Positions 5,677-8,303 of a stretch of DNA of 8,303 nucleotides are shown piece by piece. How positions within the stretch are numbered: the first letter of the stretch is position 1; each line of letters starts with the position of its first letter. The notes under the pieces were generated by a model, which worked only from the letters and a program-made list of their open reading frames with translations, had not been told where the DNA came from and searched no databases. The stretch covers positions 1-8,303 of the forward strand of contig JAIXSW010000611.1 of the NCBI GenBank assembly GCA_027484495.1. Direction: 5' to 3'. The stretch comes from Gammaproteobacteria bacterium (GTDB lineage: Bacteria > Pseudomonadota > Gammaproteobacteria > Enterobacterales > Alteromonadaceae). The position numbers and the translations under genes are program-made.

Positions 5677-6477
5677 TTACGGTAAAGCCGCTTCAAAACT
5701 CAGAGTAAAACCTTCCCGCATTTTATCCGCTTTGTCCGATTTCAGCGGCGCTTCAGCAGACGCTTCCAACAGGTAACGACCGGCATTGGCCGGCGTGAAA
5801 CTGAACTTCCCCGCTTTATCCGTCACCAGATGCTGGCGCGCCGGATCATTACGGTACAGCTCGCCGTCAAACGACAAGTCCGCTTTGATGCCTTCAACCG
5901 GTTTACCATTCAGCGTTAAAGTCGCAGTGACCGCTTCGCCGGCAACGATATCCGCCGGGTGCCGGTCAAAGCTGAATTCCAGCCCCTGACCGGTAGTTTT
6001 CAGCACAGTGTCAGTTGGGCCATTGACGGTGACAAACGCCAGGGCGCGATTACGGCCCTGCGTGGTCACAACATCAGTGGCATCTTTTGGCAGCTCTTTC
6101 GCCGCTTTTTGTTTGTCACCCATCAAACGTTTTTGCTCACCACCCACTTTGTAACTGGTGAAATAACGCGGCTGCCCACCCATCTCCAGCCGGTATGTGC
6201 CGGCAACCGTCAATTCGACATCGGCCATCGACTTCCGTTTGCCTTGTACAGCCGCTGTTGGTTTGGCGATGGAGCCATCTGGTAGCACCACTTTAAAGCC
6301 TTCGACCCCAACGCCTTTGTCAGCCTGAAAGGTCATATTGCTGGCAAATAGATCGACGGTGACAAAACCGCCGGTTTTTGATTGTACATAATGGCTTGGC
6401 AGCACATTCATCGTATGCGCCAGCGCTGTCGAGGCTGCAAATAATGAAGTCAAGGTTAATAAACGAACCGTTTTCAT
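5677..6477 (-). CDS. DUF4198 periplasmic protein
   Basis: This 266-aa protein has a signal peptide (MKTVRLLTLTSLFAASTALA) cleaved after A20, so that the mature protein would begin with His21 (HTMNVLPSHY). DUF4198 (PF10670, related to NikM-type metal-uptake proteins) commonly begins its mature form with His, suggesting an N-terminal metal site. Two Ig-like beta domains follow: about 21-115 (VTVDLFASN, FKVVLPDGS, GTYRLEMGG) and about 160-266 (EAVTATLTLNGKPVEGIKADL, TDKAGKFSFTPANAGRYLLEA). The ATG at 6477 has AAGGAA 7 nt upstream and directly precedes the signal peptide; the frame is open further up, but that part overlaps the DUF2271 gene without a ribosome binding site. It is last in a three-gene operon, 31 bp after the DUF2271 gene. 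Function in metal or electron handling is inferred. Confidence 0.85.
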   Translation of the reverse strand: MKTVRLLTLTSLFAASTALAHTMNVLPSHYVQSKTGGFVTVDLFASNMTFQADKGVGVEGFKVVLPDGSIAKPTAAVQGKRKSMADVELTVAGTYRLEMGGQPRYFTSYKVGGEQKRLMGDKQKAAKELPKDATDVVTTQGRNRALAFVTVNGPTDTVLKTTGQGLEFSFDRHPADIVAGEAVTATLTLNGKPVEGIKADLSFDGELYRNDPARQHLVTDKAGKFSFTPANAGRYLLEASAEAPLKSDKADKMREGFTLSFEAALP

Positions 6478-6508
6478 GGTGAATTTCCTTAGTTGTGAAG
6501 CGGTAGAC

Positions 6509-7003
6509 TCAAGGCGCTTTGCGGCTGAGCTGGACCTGACCAATCTCGTTACCGGCGGCGACACTGAGGGCAACGGCAGTGCCGTCCCAGTTGAATTTCT
6601 GTTTCACCAGCTGACGGCCGCCATGTTCGCGCGCCGCTTCAATCACCAGCTGATATTCGCCGTTGGCTACTGTGGCGCCTTGATCGTCTTTGCCATCCCA
6701 ACGCAGCCGATACTGGCCCGGGCCTTTGGTGGCGCCGGTGCGGGCGTCGACCAGTGGCTGATCCGCGCGGCCGGTTTTACGCCAGAAACGACGTAAATCT
6801 TTGATCCAATCCGGTTTTTCCCGCCAGATCTCAATCAGACGTACCGATTTTTCGCTGCTGTCTTCAACCCACACCGCCACATAAGGCCGGTGGTATTGAC
6901 CTTCACTGATTTTTGGCAGTTGCAGTGCGATCTCCAGATCACTGGCGGTTGCCGGCAAAACCAGACCGGACATCAACACCAGCGCCACGCTGATTTTTTT
7001 CAT
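6509..7003 (-). CDS. DUF2271 periplasmic protein, possible covalent flavoprotein
   Basis: This 164-aa protein starts at the ATG at 7003-7001; GAGG lies 11 nt upstream and GAAG closer. The signal peptide is residues 1-21 (MKKISVALVLMSGLVLPATAS). The mature part shows the DUF2271 (PF10029) pattern: RPYVAVWVED (39-48), an aromatic/basic stretch with W60, W66 and W74, then a second half like FlgD-type Ig modules (YRLRWDGKDDQG, VANGEYQLVIEAA). Between them, D86-A-R-T-G-A-T92 fits the flavinylation signature D-x-x-[S/T]-G-A-[S/T] recognised by ApbE FAD:protein FMN transferases; T92 would carry FMN. That motif is directly visible; attachment is an inference. It sits between the PepSY and DUF4198 genes with gaps of 32 and 31 bp, so the three are probably co-transcribed. 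Confidence 0.87.
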   Translation of the reverse strand: MKKISVALVLMSGLVLPATASDLEIALQLPKISEGQYHRPYVAVWVEDSSEKSVRLIEIWREKPDWIKDLRRFWRKTGRADQPLVDARTGATKGPGQYRLRWDGKDDQGATVANGEYQLVIEAAREHGGRQLVKQKFNWDGTAVALSVAAGNEIGQVQLSRKAP

Positions 7004-7035
7004 CAAATCTTCAACCTCTGTAAAAAGACAGCCTG

Positions 7036-7635
7036 TTAATGCAGGGCCGCCAGATAAACCAACAACATCACGCCAGCGCCAGTCAGTGCACATTGCACTC
7101 CGAGCCAGCGCCGCGCCGGCTGGCGCCACAACAAATAAAAGCCACTCAGCGCAAACACCAGACAAGCGATGGCAACAGCATCAATCAGCCATTTCCAAGC
7201 CGTGCCGGCATAACGACCTTTGTGCAAATCATTCAGTAGCGCCAGATAACCACCAAATTCATGCGTCAGCTCTACTGCCCCGCTGTCCAGCGCAATTTGC
7301 GCATTAGCAAAACCGGCGGGTTGTTTAAAGTCGAGCTCCAGCAGTTGTTCATCCGGGTCGTAACTAAACGCAAACACGGCGCCTTGGACCTGATGCTCCG
7401 CCCGCAGCCAGTCGGCGATTTGTCTGGCCTGCGCCGCCTGTTGCAGCTGATCTGCACTGAATTCGAGGTCAGTCAGAGCGGCCGGTAATTGCAGTTGCAA
7501 GCTGTCGCTTTGTTTGCCAGCGTCAAGCTGCCAGTCCGGATGATTCAGCGTGATACCGGTCAGGGCAAAAAAAACAAACACCACCAGCACGGTCATCGAG
7601 ATATAGATATGTAACCAACGCAGAACACGCGACAA
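7036..7635 (-). CDS. PepSY-associated transmembrane protein, first gene of iron-type redox operon
   Basis: This 199-aa inner-membrane protein has one helix at about 13-30, a periplasmic PepSY-like domain at about 40-135 and two C-terminal helices at about 150-170 and 180-197. Family marks are RWLHIYIS at the N-terminus (H9), LNHPDW (H32) and LNDLHKGRYAGTAWKWLIDAVA (H138); such His residues are candidate heme or metal ligands. Relatives occur beside siderophore receptors and reductases. Translation must start at TTG 7635: an in-frame TGA lies two codons upstream, no ATG or GTG precedes the conserved RWLHIY segment, and GGAG is 9 nt upstream. The only internal ATG (codon 14) would remove that segment. 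It is followed by DUF2271 and DUF4198 genes and preceded by a Fur-box-like promoter. A role in moving electrons across the membrane for iron reduction is inferred. Confidence 0.85.
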   Translation of the reverse strand: MSRVLRWLHIYISMTVLVVFVFFALTGITLNHPDWQLDAGKQSDSLQLQLPAALTDLEFSADQLQQAAQARQIADWLRAEHQVQGAVFAFSYDPDEQLLELDFKQPAGFANAQIALDSGAVELTHEFGGYLALLNDLHKGRYAGTAWKWLIDAVAIACLVFALSGFYLLWRQPARRWLGVQCALTGAGVMLLVYLAALH

Positions 7636-7673
7636 CAGCTTTCACTCCGTTTTTCAATTGGCTGAATGTTACT

Positions 7674-7709
7674 GAGATTCATTCTTATTTGCAATAGCAC
7701 GACAATCAA
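7674..7709 (-). promoter_or_regulatory. candidate promoter with overlapping Fur box for the PepSY operon
   Basis: On the minus strand, TTGATT (7709-7704) and AAGAAT (7686-7681) are 17 bp apart, each a 4/6 match to sigma70 elements. GCAAATAAGAATGAATCTC (7692-7674) matches the 19-bp Fur consensus (GATAATGATAATCATTATC) at 12 of 19 positions and covers the -10, the usual geometry for iron-dependent repression. The divergent PPK2 gene starts about 85 bp on the other side and may share the region. Confidence 0.55.
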
Positions 7710-7776
7710 ACTGATCCGGAAAAAAAATCCGATCTCTGCCACACTGCAGGCTGAGCTTTATGACAAGGAAATCCAG

Positions 7777-8303
7777 ATGTCGGGTAAAAAGAATTCACGC
7801 CAGGATGCTGAACATCAACTGGCGGCGCTGCAGCATCAGCTGGTGTTGTTACAACAGGCGATGAGCCGTCAGCAACGCGGCGCTGTGGTCGTGCTGGAAG
7901 GACCGGATGCGGCCGGCAAAGGTGGCATCATCCGCCGGCTGGGCTGGTGCCTCGATCCGCGTTGGTTGCATGTCTGGCCAACCAATGCGCCGAATGAACC
8001 GGAACGCACGCAGCACTGGCTGCAGCGCTTTTGGCAACGGGTACCACAACAAGGCCATTGGGCGGTGTTTGACCGGTCCTGGTATGGCCGGGTGTTAGTC
8101 GAACGGGTGGAACAGCTGGCCGCAGCAGAGGTCTGGCAACGCGCTTACGACCAAATCAATGCCTTCGAACAGACTTTGCAGCAGGAAGGCTTTGTGCTGG
8201 TGAAAATTTGGCTGGATATCAGCGCCGAGACCCAGCTCAAACGTTTTACCGAACGCTATCAGGATCCGGCGAAACAATGGAAACTGACCGCAGAAGATGT
8301 GCG
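7777..8303 (+). CDS. ppk2: PPK2-family polyphosphate kinase, C-terminus cut by window edge
   Basis: 175 codons are visible of a cytoplasmic P-loop kinase that transfers phosphate between inorganic polyphosphate and nucleotides. The ATG at 7777 has AAGGAA (7765-7770) six bases upstream. A short N-terminal helix (about 10-30) precedes the Walker A motif GPDAAGKGG (42-50). NAPNEPERTQHWLQRFW (about 70-86) and FDRSWYGRVLVERVE (98-112, the Walker B region) follow, and the lid module begins at RFTERYQDPAKQWK (about 156-169). The DRSWYGRVLVERVE wording resembles the second domain of polyphosphate:AMP phosphotransferases (class II), but only about 35 residues precede the P-loop, so this looks like a single-domain PPK2. 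Nucleotide preference (ADP, GDP or AMP) cannot be read. It is divergent from the PepSY operon. Confidence 0.93.
   Translation, partial: MSGKKNSRQDAEHQLAALQHQLVLLQQAMSRQQRGAVVVLEGPDAAGKGGIIRRLGWCLDPRWLHVWPTNAPNEPERTQHWLQRFWQRVPQQGHWAVFDRSWYGRVLVERVEQLAAAEVWQRAYDQINAFEQTLQQEGFVLVKIWLDISAETQLKRFTERYQDPAKQWKLTAEDV

Noticed and set aside
6478..6573. 32-residue N-terminal extension of the DUF4198 protein
   Set aside because: It would put a charged stretch ahead of a clear signal peptide and overlap the DUF2271 gene; AAGGAA sits before the ATG at 6477.
5959..6796. Plus-strand frames of about 106-108 codons across the DUF4198 and DUF2271 genes
   Set aside because: They are antisense to well-supported genes with signal peptides and ribosome binding sites, and have none of their own.
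7712..7735. Imperfect repeat around an A-tract (CCGGA, eight A, TCCG) before the PPK2 gene
   Set aside because: The arms are only about 4 bp and no T-run follows; it is probably chance in an AT-rich promoter region.
1..8303. Mobile element, CRISPR array, toxin-antitoxin pair, tRNA or defence island
   Set aside because: I looked for terminal repeats, regularly spaced repeats, transposase motifs and cloverleaf sequences on both strands and found none; all genes look like stable chromosome content.

Overview
The window reads as ordinary chromosome of a Gram-negative gammaproteobacterium. Evidence for this is the divergent dnaQ/rnhA pair (a gammaproteobacterial arrangement), a TIGR03503-type exported protein behind dnaQ, Sec signal peptides, a Fur-box-like promoter and a PA3496-like small protein. 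The mix suggests Alteromonadales-type relatives such as Rheinheimera or Alishewanella, but this genus-level guess comes from memory of gene content, not from any search. Base composition looks uniform and there is no IS element, tRNA, rRNA, CRISPR array or phage gene.

Layout. Positions 1-1200 (minus) hold most of a TIGR03503-like exported protein. It starts at a GTG inside the end of dnaQ (1188-1889, minus). A 62-bp spacer separates dnaQ from the divergent rnhA (1955-2422, plus). Convergent with rnhA is a minus-strand pair, tauE/safE-type permease (2779-3522) followed by a 71-aa DUF2892 (YgaP-like) membrane protein (2490-2705). Each of the two has its own candidate promoter, and the two share a near-identical AT-rich decamer. 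A family 25 glycosyltransferase (3688-4452, plus) converges on a periplasmic glutathione-peroxidase-like protein (4559-5116, minus) across a perfect bidirectional terminator. A 267-bp spacer with five clustered GATC sites leads to a 67-aa PA3496-like protein (5384-5587, plus), which ends at two hairpins.

From 7635 down to 5677 on the minus strand lies a three-gene operon: PepSY-type membrane protein, DUF2271 periplasmic protein and DUF4198 periplasmic protein. Its promoter region carries a 12/19 match to the Fur box laid over the -10. The DUF2271 protein carries DARTGAT, which fits the D-x-x-[S/T]-G-A-[S/T] signature of ApbE-type covalent flavinylation. Together these suggest an iron-regulated electron-transfer or metal-handling module in the envelope, and it is the most interesting part of the window. 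Divergent from it is a PPK2-type polyphosphate kinase gene (from 7777) that runs off the right edge.

How the genes work together. DnaQ and RNase HI serve replication fidelity and RNA primer or hybrid removal. TauE/SafE and DUF2892 probably handle sulfur anions. The GPx-like protein and the PepSY/DUF2271/DUF4198 operon deal with redox and metals outside the cytoplasm. The glycosyltransferase probably modifies surface glycans, and PPK2 links polyphosphate to nucleotide pools.
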